A stretch of 59,112 nt of DNA. Origin: Eggerthellaceae bacterium. GTDB lineage: Bacteria > Actinomycetota > Coriobacteriia > Coriobacteriales > Eggerthellaceae. The notes below the pieces were generated by a model, which saw nothing but the letters and a program-made list of their open reading frames with translations, had not been told where the DNA came from and made no database searches. The stretch covers positions 1 through 59,112 of the forward strand of contig JAFRGA010000086.1 of the NCBI GenBank assembly GCA_017434045.1, read 5' to 3'. The translations under genes were made by a program, and so were the position numbers. Below are positions 32,948-40,215 of the stretch, piece after piece. The stretch's first letter is position 1. Every line of letters begins with the position of its first letter.

Positions 32948-35074
32948 CTAAACCTCCTGCGCGCATGACACCAGAGACTTCTTGGGTTTGAAACCACGGC
33001 TAACTTTTACGATGAGTTTATCAAAAGTCATGAAGAATGCGGGAAGAATAAACAAGACGCAAAGCGTCGATATGAACGCACCACGTGCCATGAGGCCGCA
33101 TAGTTGGCTGATGAGCCCCATCCTCGCGGCGAACGATACGCCTATCGTCGCAGCGAAGAACGAAAGGCCGCTCGTGACGACCGCCGGGAACGTCATGCGG
33201 AACGCCATTTCAATCGATTCCCTCTTGGCGAGCCCGCCTGCGCGCTCGCGCTTGTACCGCGTGGTCATGAGAATGGCGTAGTTGACCGTCGATCCTAGCT
33301 GGATAGTCGAAATGCAGATGGGCGATATGAAGCACATGACATCGTTGGTGTAGTACGGCAACCCAAGGTTGATCATGATGGCAAGCTCTATCACGAGCAC
33401 GAGGATGAATGGCAAGGCAAGCGATTGGAAGGCGATCATGATGATTATCAGGATGGCGATGATGGCAAGCGCATCCACTACGATGAAATCGTGGTCCATG
33501 ATCTCGGTGAGGTCCTTGGTGGCGGGAGCCTCGCCGATGAGCATACCGTCAGGATCGTATTCCTTGAGGATCGCGTTGATGGACTCGATCTGCTCGTTTA
33601 CTTCGTCAGACGATACGCTGAAGGTGGAGTTTATGAGGATGAGCTGCTCGCCTTCGCGAAGGAAGGCTTCCTTGAGCCTTTCAGGTACGAGCTCGTCGGG
33701 GACGAGGCCACCCTTGATGGAATCGTAACCTATCACATATGCCACACCGTCGAGCTCCTCGATTCGGCTGAGCATCTCCTTGGCCTTGTAGTGCGGTATA
33801 TCTGAGCTGCATAGTATCATTTCCGTCGTCGCAACGCCGAAATCTTCCTGCAGCTTCTTGTTTGCCGTATTGAACGGAGTTTCCTCTTCTGTGAGCGTGC
33901 TGCCCGGACCGATGACCATGCTCGTGAAATCATAGTAGACCGGCTTGTTTAAAAACCCATATACAGCTGGGAAAACGAGGCCGATGGCCAGGCACAGGCT
34001 CACGACGACGGCGGGCTTGCTCGTAATGACCTTCGCCAAGCCTCCGACGTCGGGGATGAGACGCTTGTGGATGAGTTTGAGCATCGGCTTCTCGAAAGTG
34101 AGTATGAGTGACGGAAGAATGGTGACAGTGCCGATCATGCCCAGGATGCAGCCCTTCGCCATGACGATTCCGAGGTTCGTTCCCAACGTGAACGACATGA
34201 AGACCATCGCGAGGAAGCCGGCGGTGGCCGTCATCGACGAGCTGAAAATGGCCACGAGCGTTTCGGCGACAGACTTCGCCATAGCCTCTCGGTGGTCATC
34301 GAACTTGCGTATGTTCTCCTCGAAGCTCGACCAGAGGAAGATGGAGAAGTCCATCGTCACCGCGAGCTGCAGCACTGCGGCAAGCGCCTTGGTGACATAG
34401 GACATTTGACCCAAGAAGAAGTTCGTTCCCATGTTGAACATGATTGCGATCCCGATGCTCGCCAAGAAAACGAACGGAGCCAGGAAGGTGTCCGTGCACA
34501 GCAGCAGCAACACGATCGAGCAAAGAACGGCCACCGCGACATAAAACGGCTCTTCATGGTCGGAGATATTCTTCAAGTCGAGCACGAACGCGCTCATGCC
34601 GCTCACATACACGTTCTCATCGGCAAGCGCACGTATCTGCTCGACCGCGTCGAGCGTGGCTTCTGCAGAGGTCCCCTCTTCGAAGAACACGGCGATCATC
34701 TGGGCGTCGCCGTTCTTCATCTTCGAAAGGTACTTGTTCGGGATCGCCTCTTCGGGAATGGTGGATTGCTTGGCGATGTCGCCGTAGCTGAGCGAGGTGG
34801 CGACGCTGGGAACCTCCCCTATCTTCTCGGTAAGGTCAGCAACCGCCTTATCGTCGAGACCCTCCGTCACGATAAGCGAGAAAGCTCCCTTGCCGAAATC
34901 CTTCTTTAGTATGTCCTGCCCCTTCACGGTGTCAATCTGATCGGGCAGGTAGGTGAGCAGGTCGTAGTTGACAGGCGTCCTCGAGAAGGCTATCGCCGAA
35001 GGTATGAGCAAAAGAAGCGCGATTATGAGGATGGGAACCCTCAGCTTCACGACCGCTTGCCCGAATTTGTACAT
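32948..35074 (-). CDS. MMPL-family RND transporter
   Basis: The 708-residue protein has an N-terminal helix (LRVPILIIALLLLIPSAIAF), two large extracytoplasmic loops (about 30-165 and 385-510), and two groups of helices. The second half repeats the first: TDTFLAPFVFLASIGIAIMF and the later AFQSLALPFILVLVIELAIM. Such proteins export lipids, drugs or peptides using the proton gradient in actinobacteria. It is preceded by a TetR gene and followed by the heptad-repeat exported protein, a self-contained export unit. Substrate unknown. Confidence 0.85.
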   Translation of the reverse strand: MYKFGQAVVKLRVPILIIALLLLIPSAIAFSRTPVNYDLLTYLPDQIDTVKGQDILKKDFGKGAFSLIVTEGLDDKAVADLTEKIGEVPSVATSLSYGDIAKQSTIPEEAIPNKYLSKMKNGDAQMIAVFFEEGTSAEATLDAVEQIRALADENVYVSGMSAFVLDLKNISDHEEPFYVAVAVLCSIVLLLLCTDTFLAPFVFLASIGIAIMFNMGTNFFLGQMSYVTKALAAVLQLAVTMDFSIFLWSSFEENIRKFDDHREAMAKSVAETLVAIFSSSMTATAGFLAMVFMSFTLGTNLGIVMAKGCILGMIGTVTILPSLILTFEKPMLKLIHKRLIPDVGGLAKVITSKPAVVVSLCLAIGLVFPAVYGFLNKPVYYDFTSMVIGPGSTLTEEETPFNTANKKLQEDFGVATTEMILCSSDIPHYKAKEMLSRIEELDGVAYVIGYDSIKGGLVPDELVPERLKEAFLREGEQLILINSTFSVSSDEVNEQIESINAILKEYDPDGMLIGEAPATKDLTEIMDHDFIVVDALAIIAILIIIMIAFQSLALPFILVLVIELAIMINLGLPYYTNDVMCFISPICISTIQLGSTVNYAILMTTRYKRERAGGLAKRESIEMAFRMTFPAVVTSGLSFFAATIGVSFAARMGLISQLCGLMARGAFISTLCVLFILPAFFMTFDKLIVKVSRGFKPKKSLVSCAQEV

Positions 35075-35121
35075 AGTTCTCCCAGCAAATACACTTCATT
35101 TAGTACCTTTGGGCATGCTAT

Positions 35122-35150
35122 ATACAATTTATCGATTTTTAAAGAAGCAA
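35122..35150 (-). promoter_or_regulatory. Promoter of the MMPL operon
   Basis: On the minus strand TTGCTT (35150-35145), 17 bp, then TTGTAT (35127-35122). It directly adjoins the candidate TetR operators at 35151-35198. Confidence 0.5.
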
Positions 35151-35198
35151 TTTGGCGCCAGTGCCCAAATTTTGTGCATTGACGCCGAATTGCCCAAA
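35151..35198. promoter_or_regulatory. Two operator-like repeats in front of the MMPL promoter
   Basis: TTTGGCGCCAGTGCCCAAA (35151-35169) and TTGACGCCGAATTGCCCAAA (35179-35198) are imperfect copies of one another, each a partial dyad with TTTGG...CCAAA ends. The tandem arrangement beside the -35 box suggests binding of the adjacent TetR-like regulator. Confidence 0.5.
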
Positions 35199-35205
35199 TA
35201 GCGCG

Positions 35206-35763
35206 TTATCGCCTGCAGCTGTTCTCCAGCGCCATGCGGGCTGTACCCTCGAGCATTCGAATGGCGTTTGCGATGAGGTCCTCCACATCGCGTGTCAGCC
35301 CTTCGCGCATGATGTTGATTACGACGCCTTCGAGCATGCTTGCATATAAGAAGACCAGGTCGTTTAAATCCTTCTCGTCAAGATCGAGTCCTTCGCATTG
35401 GTTCTCGATGTAGCCCCTCATGCAGATCTCAGCCGCATTGTACAGGTACAAAGCCAGGACATCGCGGCTGACGGAATAATAGACGTGGTAGACAGCTTGG
35501 CGGTTCAGAAGGACGAAGCGCATCGACTCCTCGAAAGACTGCTGGAGAGTCTGGATGGTGGCGACGTTTGCGATGATTCGCTTCTCTTCCAGGTGTAATA
35601 GGCTTTCCAGTAGGTCGTATATATCATGATAGTGATAGTAGAAAGTGTTGCGGCTGATGCCGCATTCGTCGGTAATCTCGCGCACGGTTATCTTGTCGAG
35701 CGGGCGCTCGTTTAAAAGCCTCATAAAGGCTTCCTGTATAGCCTTCTCGGTGAGATTCGACAC
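35206..35763 (-). CDS. TetR/AcrR family regulator
   Basis: The 185-residue product begins at GTG 35763, preceded by GGAGCG; longer in-frame starts toward 35922 would run into pyrC sequence. The helix-turn-helix is KITVREITDECGISRNTFYYHYHDIYDLLES. The C-terminal ligand domain is helical, of the kind often linked to efflux genes. It is upstream of the MMPL gene on the same strand, with two operator-like repeats in between, so it probably represses that exporter. Confidence 0.85.
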   Translation of the reverse strand: MSNLTEKAIQEAFMRLLNERPLDKITVREITDECGISRNTFYYHYHDIYDLLESLLHLEEKRIIANVATIQTLQQSFEESMRFVLLNRQAVYHVYYSVSRDVLALYLYNAAEICMRGYIENQCEGLDLDEKDLNDLVFLYASMLEGVVINIMREGLTRDVEDLIANAIRMLEGTARMALENSCRR

Positions 35764-35781
35764 GTGTAACGCTCCTCGATA

Positions 35782-35810
35782 GCCTGGAAAGGCAAAACGC
35801 CTCTCCAGGC
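35782..35810 (-). terminator. Hairpin after pyrC
   Basis: GCCTGGAGAGGC and GCCTTTCCAGGC pair with one internal mismatch around a GTTTT loop in the 65-bp gap between pyrC and the TetR gene. No T-run, so moderate confidence. Confidence 0.5.
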
Positions 35811-35828
35811 CTGTCCTCATGCTGAAAC

Positions 35829-37136
35829 TTACGAGTTCGCCGGTCCGTCGAGCACTTTCCCGTCTTCCATGGTGGCCCACCCGCCGACGTATACGTCGGT
35901 TGCGCGCCCCGTGAGCTCCCAACCTATAAAGCCGCTGTTCTTCGACTTGGACTCGAAATCATCTTCGGAGACGGTCCACTTAAGGTCAGGGTCGATGACG
36001 GTGAGGTCGGCCCGCGAACCGGGCTCGAGGGCTACGCGCTCGATGCCGATTATCTTCCTGGGATTGATGCTCATGAGCTCCACCATGCGCTCCCAGCTTA
36101 TCTTGCCGGTGTTCACGAGGTTGCTGACCACCAGGCCAACGCTCGTCTCGATGCCTGTCATGCCGAACGGCGCGAGCTCGAACTCGCGCGCCTTCTCGTG
36201 GTCGGCATGAGGCGCGTGGTCGGTGACGATGCAGTCGACCGTGCCGTCGACAACGCCGTCGATGACCGCCTGCGCATCGGCGGCTGTCCTCAACGGGGGG
36301 TTCACCTTGAAGCGCGTGTCGTAGTCCTCCGCTATGGACTCCTCGGTGAGGAACATGTGGTGCGGGGTAACCTCGCAAGTCACGTTCACGCCGTCGGCCT
36401 TTCCCCGCCGTACGAGGTCGAGGCCGTGCGCCGTGCTCAGATGCTGGATGTGAATGTGGCCGCCCGTGAGAGCTGCGATCTCGATATCGCGCCCGATCTG
36501 GATCTCCTCGCCAGTCGCAGGCCATCCCAGCAGGCCCAACCTCGTGGAGACGGCACCTTCGTTGATCTGCCCCTGGCCCACGAGGCTCTCGTCCTGGCAA
36601 TGGCTGCTCACGGCCTTGCCGAACTGCAGCGAGTAATCCATCACGCGACGCATCATGCCGGCTGATTGAACACCGCGGCCGTCGTCGGTGAACATGACGG
36701 CCCCGTGGTTGACCATATCGCCCATTTCCGAGAGCGCCTCGCCCTTCTCGCCCGCCGTGCAGGCGCCGGACACGTGAACGCGGCACTTACCCACGGCCTT
36801 CGCCTTCGAGCGAACGTACTCGACGATGGCGCCGGTGTCGATGACGGGATTCGTATTGGGCATGCAGCAGACGTCGGTAAACCCGCCGTGTGCTGCGGCA
36901 CGCGTGCCGGACTCGATGTCCTCTTTGTATTCCTGGCCGGGATCGCGCAGGTGAACGTGTATATCGACGAGACCCGGCACGAGCACCTTACCGCCGAGAT
37001 CCCGCTCGACGCCCTTCTCCATTTTCAGGTCATGTCCGACTTCGACGATCTTGCCGTCGCGGATCAGAACCTCGCAAACTTCGTTCAAGCCCACTTGCGG
37101 GTCGATTACGTGTGCGTTCTTCAATAGCAAAGCCAT
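35829..37136 (-). CDS. pyrC: Dihydroorotase
   Basis: Cyclises carbamoyl-aspartate to dihydroorotate in pyrimidine synthesis. The 435-residue type I amidohydrolase has the metal site LVDIHVHLRDPGQEYKED (HxH), CMPNTNPVID, HCQDESL, HIHIQHLSTAHG and the catalytic Asp in VTDHAPHADHEK. Third gene of pyrR-pyrB-pyrC; a REP-like palindrome sits in the pyrB-pyrC gap. Confidence 0.96.
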   Translation of the reverse strand: MALLLKNAHVIDPQVGLNEVCEVLIRDGKIVEVGHDLKMEKGVERDLGGKVLVPGLVDIHVHLRDPGQEYKEDIESGTRAAAHGGFTDVCCMPNTNPVIDTGAIVEYVRSKAKAVGKCRVHVSGACTAGEKGEALSEMGDMVNHGAVMFTDDGRGVQSAGMMRRVMDYSLQFGKAVSSHCQDESLVGQGQINEGAVSTRLGLLGWPATGEEIQIGRDIEIAALTGGHIHIQHLSTAHGLDLVRRGKADGVNVTCEVTPHHMFLTEESIAEDYDTRFKVNPPLRTAADAQAVIDGVVDGTVDCIVTDHAPHADHEKAREFELAPFGMTGIETSVGLVVSNLVNTGKISWERMVELMSINPRKIIGIERVALEPGSRADLTVIDPDLKWTVSEDDFESKSKNSGFIGWELTGRATDVYVGGWATMEDGKVLDGPANS

Positions 37137-37152
37137 GATTGCTCCTAACTAG

Positions 37153-37179
37153 GTGGAAAAGGGTCTGACCCTTTTCCAC
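37153..37179. repeat. REP-like palindrome, copy C
   Basis: GTGGAAAAGGGT and its complement flank CTG. The core is identical to copies at 9826 and 10006. It lies in the 53-bp gap between pyrB and pyrC. Confidence 0.8.
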
Positions 37180-37189
37180 ATTTCCCTTA

Positions 37190-38131
37190 TTATGAGATGC
37201 CTTCGTCCACGCCACCCAAAAGCAGGTACAGGGCGGCCATGCGCACGAGGACGCCGGCGTAGACCTGGTCGAGGATGACCGAGCGGGTCGGATGGTCGGC
37301 CATGAACGCGTCAAGCTCCACACCGCGGTTGATCGGGCCCGGATGGCAGATGATCGCATCGGGCTTCATGAGCTTGTCGCGCTGCTCGTTGAGGCCGAAG
37401 AGCATGCTGTACTCGCGTAGCGACGGGAATGGGGCACCTTCCAGGCGTTCCTGCTGGATGCGCAGCATGTAGACGACGTCGAGCTCGGGAAGGGCCTCGT
37501 CGAGGTTGCTCGTCACGTAATCGGCGCCCAGCGCTTCAGGCACGGGGGGAAGCAAGGTGCCCGGGGCGATGAGCGTAACCTTCGCACCCATGGTCTTGAG
37601 GGAGGGAACGAGCGAACCGCACACGCGCGAATGGTTGATGTCGCCGACGATGCCCACGTTCAGCCCCTTGAAGCTCCCCTTGTGCTCGCGAATCGAGAAC
37701 AGGTCGAGCAGCGCCTGAGTCGGGTGCTGGTGCTTGCCGTCACCGGCGTCGATGACGCTCACGCCGGACTTGCGGGCAACTTTCTGCGGAACGCCTGCGT
37801 GCCTGTCGCGGACGACGATCATATCGATTTTGTACGAGCAGAGCGTCTCGACGGTATCGTCGAGGCTCTCGCCCTTCACGGTACTCGTCGAGCTGCCCCC
37901 GAAATTGAGCGTATCGCAGCTCAGACGCTTCTCGGCGATCTCGAAGGAGCTGCGTGTGCGGGTGGACGGCTCGTTGAACATGTTGACGACCGTGTAGCCC
38001 TTCAGGACGGGCACCTTCTTGATGCGACGTTCGTTGATCGGGCGGAAGCGCTCGGCGGTGTCGAGGAGCAGCGTGAGGTCCTCTTCGGAGTACTCGCGTA
38101 TGTCGATGAGGTGTTTGTGGTTGAACGTCAT
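37190..38131 (-). CDS. pyrB: Aspartate carbamoyltransferase catalytic subunit
   Basis: Joins carbamoyl phosphate to aspartate. The 313-residue product from ATG 38131 has GGAGGAGA upstream. Motifs: FNEPSTRTRSSFEIAEKRL (STRT carbamoyl phosphate loop), GKHQHPTQALLDLFSI (HPTQ), MLRIQQER and HPGPINRGVEL. The longer frame to 38209 starts inside pyrR. No pyrI is adjacent, as in Gram-positives. Confidence 0.96.
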   Translation of the reverse strand: MTFNHKHLIDIREYSEEDLTLLLDTAERFRPINERRIKKVPVLKGYTVVNMFNEPSTRTRSSFEIAEKRLSCDTLNFGGSSTSTVKGESLDDTVETLCSYKIDMIVVRDRHAGVPQKVARKSGVSVIDAGDGKHQHPTQALLDLFSIREHKGSFKGLNVGIVGDINHSRVCGSLVPSLKTMGAKVTLIAPGTLLPPVPEALGADYVTSNLDEALPELDVVYMLRIQQERLEGAPFPSLREYSMLFGLNEQRDKLMKPDAIICHPGPINRGVELDAFMADHPTRSVILDQVYAGVLVRMAALYLLLGGVDEGIS

Positions 38132-38132
38132 G

Positions 38133-38720
38133 CTATTCTCCTCCCAACGGTGCAGACCCGGCACGTTTTCCCTCTTCGATTGCCAGAATTTCGACTTCTG
38201 ACTTGCCATCGGTCTCTTCTAGGAAAAGGCGGACGTTCTCGTCCTTGGATGACGGCACGTTCTTGCCGACGTAGTCGGCACGTATGGGCAGCTGGCGATG
38301 GCCGCGGTCGATGAGAACCGCGAGCTGGACCGTTTCGGGACGGCCGATGTCCATGAGCGCGTCAAGCGCAGCGCGGATTGTGCGACCGGTGTACAGCACG
38401 TCGTCGACCAGCACGATATCGCGCCCGTCGATGTCGAACAGGATGTCGGTCGAGAGCACTTCGGGGGACATGTACGTCGCGAAATCGTCGCGGTAGAAGC
38501 TGATGTCGAGCCTGCCTAACGGGACGTCCACGCCCTCAATCTCGGATATCTTGTCGGCAAGGCGCTTCGCGAGCAAATCTCCGCGCGTGACGACGCCGAC
38601 AATGGCGATGTTTCCCGCGCCCTTGTTCTTCTCGAGAATCTGATGCGCTATGCGCGTGAGCGAACGTTCGATGCCGTCCGCGTCCATGACGATTGACTTG
38701 ATGTTTCCGATTTTTGACAT
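38133..38720 (-). CDS. pyrR: PyrR, pyrimidine operon attenuation regulator / uracil phosphoribosyltransferase
   Basis: Binds pyr mRNA leaders in response to UMP and often also makes UMP from uracil and PRPP. The 195-residue product has the PRPP loop IVLVDDVLYTGRTIRAALDA and LLAKRLADKISEIEG near the front. The ~15-residue C-terminal tail is unusual. It leads the operon, and a PyrR-type attenuator lies directly upstream, so it regulates itself with pyrB and pyrC. Confidence 0.95.
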   Translation of the reverse strand: MSKIGNIKSIVMDADGIERSLTRIAHQILEKNKGAGNIAIVGVVTRGDLLAKRLADKISEIEGVDVPLGRLDISFYRDDFATYMSPEVLSTDILFDIDGRDIVLVDDVLYTGRTIRAALDALMDIGRPETVQLAVLIDRGHRQLPIRADYVGKNVPSSKDENVRLFLEETDGKSEVEILAIEEGKRAGSAPLGGE

Positions 38721-38775
38721 GCATCCTCCTCCATACCCATCATGCGAGCCACCATGCTATTGCACGACTCGTTGC

Positions 38776-38877
38776 AAAAAAAGAGCCAGCAATGCTGGCA
38801 AGGACTTAGATGCTGGCATATGTACGTTAACGCTGCGATGATCGCCACTCATCCGCCTTGCCGGTATCTCTGTACCG
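38776..38877 (-). promoter_or_regulatory. PyrR attenuator: PyrR-binding hairpin, antiterminator and intrinsic terminator
   Basis: Reading the minus strand 5'-3': a hairpin CGGTA-CAGAGA-TACCG (38877-38862) carries the hexaloop CAGAGA, the core of known PyrR-binding loops. Its 3' side runs into GGCAAGG, perfectly complementary to CCTTGCC about 60 nt later. That CCTTGCC overlaps the 5' arm of a terminator, GCCAGCATTGCTGGC (38799-38785) followed by TCTTTTTTT. PyrR-UMP holding the first hairpin would free the terminator; without PyrR the GGCAAGG:CCTTGCC pairing blocks it. Confidence 0.8.
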
Positions 38878-38931
38878 TCTTAAAGGACCTATAGCATCAT
38901 ACAGCATTCGAAGAGCATGTATAATCAGGCC

Positions 38932-39798
38932 ATGAAGAAGATTACGCGTTTGACATACATGGTCTTGCTCGCCTTGGCCTTCGCGCTCTCGCTCGCCGGA
39001 TGCGCGTTTTCCGGGGCATCTGGCACAGCTGATAGCACCTCGTCCCAAGCCGCGCCATCCGGCGTTTCCGCGTCGGCTGCGTCAAGCTCGTCAGAAGACG
39101 CCTCAACATCAGGGCAATCGGCGCCATATGAGGAAACGGGCGCGTCGACGACATCCGCTGAAAGCGTTTCGGGCGATTCGTCTGACACGTCCGACACCGT
39201 GACGAAATCGAAGAAGAAGTCGAAGAAGTCCAAGAAATCCAAGAAGTCGAAGAAGTCGAAGAAGTCGAGCACGTCAGAGAAGAGCAACACATCGAGCTCT
39301 TCCACTGATTCGAGCACATCTGGGAAAAACCCTTCGGCCTCAAGCTCATCGAACATGGTCGAGGACTCCTCGAATTCCGCCACGGTTTCCACCGACGATG
39401 GCTCGTATGCGACCTCGCATCAGACCGGCACCGATTACGTCCCGCCGAACATCGAGGTGAAGAAAGACGGGACGTACACGGACAAGGACCACGTGGCTCT
39501 CTACATTCACACGTACGGGACGCTGCCGTCCAACTACATCTCCAAGTCGAAAGCCCGCAAGGCAGGTTGGGACAAATCGAAGGGCAACCTAGCGAAGGTG
39601 CTGCCGGGAATGAGCATCGGCGGCGGGGTGTTCTACAACGATGACCACATGATGCCCGATGCCGAGGACCGCATATGGTACGAGTGCGACATTGACTACG
39701 AGGGCGGATTCCGAAACGCCAAGCGCCTCGTATACTCGAACGACGGGCTCATTTACTATACGGACGACCATTACAAGACGTTCCAGAGGCTCTACTAA
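38932..39798 (+). CDS. Lipid-anchored barnase-family ribonuclease
   Basis: The 288-residue product begins with a lipoprotein signal (MKK..LLALAFALSLAGC, lipobox LAGC). A Ser/Thr/Glu-rich linker of about 140 residues follows, containing six SKK repeats. The C-terminal ~110 residues follow barnase through: YISKSKARKAGW, KGNLAKVLPGMSIGG, WYECDIDYEGGFRNAKR, YTDDHYKTF. Barnase's catalytic Glu73, Arg83, Arg87 and His102, and Lys27, have clear counterparts, so it should be an active guanyl-preferring RNase. A further in-frame ATG lies at 38917. TATAAT at 38920-38925 would start transcription about at the 38932 ATG, suggesting a leaderless message. The barstar gene follows 57 nt downstream. Confidence 0.85.
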   Translation: MKKITRLTYMVLLALAFALSLAGCAFSGASGTADSTSSQAAPSGVSASAASSSSEDASTSGQSAPYEETGASTTSAESVSGDSSDTSDTVTKSKKKSKKSKKSKKSKKSKKSSTSEKSNTSSSSTDSSTSGKNPSASSSSNMVEDSSNSATVSTDDGSYATSHQTGTDYVPPNIEVKKDGTYTDKDHVALYIHTYGTLPSNYISKSKARKAGWDKSKGNLAKVLPGMSIGGGVFYNDDHMMPDAEDRIWYECDIDYEGGFRNAKRLVYSNDGLIYYTDDHYKTFQRLY

Positions 39799-39855
39799 CC
39801 GCGAGGGCCCTCGCTCGTCGAGCTTACAGTTAGCGCCATGAATCGAGGAACTTAC

Positions 39856-40149
39856 ATGAGTGAACGGGAAACGAGAAACGTGCGGATCATCGGGGCGCGG
39901 TGCACCTCTCAGGAAGAGCTGCACGGTTACCTCAAGAAGAAGCTCGGTTTCCCCGACTACTACGGAGAGAACCTCTCGGCGCTCGCCGATTGCCTCTCGG
40001 AGATGTGCGAGCCCGCCCACATTACGATTTGCTTGAACGAAGACGACCTCGAGCCGGGCATGCAGGCCTACATGATCCGCTTCGTGCAGGTCTGCGCACG
40101 TGAGTCGTTCGTCAACGAGAACCTTACCCTCACCATCGAGCACTGGTAG
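39856..40149 (+). CDS. Barstar-family ribonuclease inhibitor
   Basis: The 97-residue product from ATG 39856 has GAGGAA 6 nt upstream; an in-frame ATG at 39838 is less well placed. CTSQEELHGYLKKKLGFPDYYGENLSALADCLSEM has the barstar pattern, with the helix 2 region FPDYYGENLSALADCL (the Y-G-x-N-L-x-A-L-x-D face that plugs the barnase active site). It is acidic and cytoplasmic, so it protects the producer against enzyme that has not yet crossed the membrane. Confidence 0.88.
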   Translation: MSERETRNVRIIGARCTSQEELHGYLKKKLGFPDYYGENLSALADCLSEMCEPAHITICLNEDDLEPGMQAYMIRFVQVCARESFVNENLTLTIEHW

Positions 40150-40215
40150 CGAACGCAGCCCCAGCCCTTAAGTCCTGACTTCGAAACCCGGCCGCCGGCG
40201 CGAACCGCCTTTGCC

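Noticed and set aside
39200..39270. SKK repeat tract as a sequencing or assembly slip
   Set aside because: The codons vary between copies (TCG/TCC, AAG/AAA) and the frame stays open into an intact barnase domain, so it appears real.
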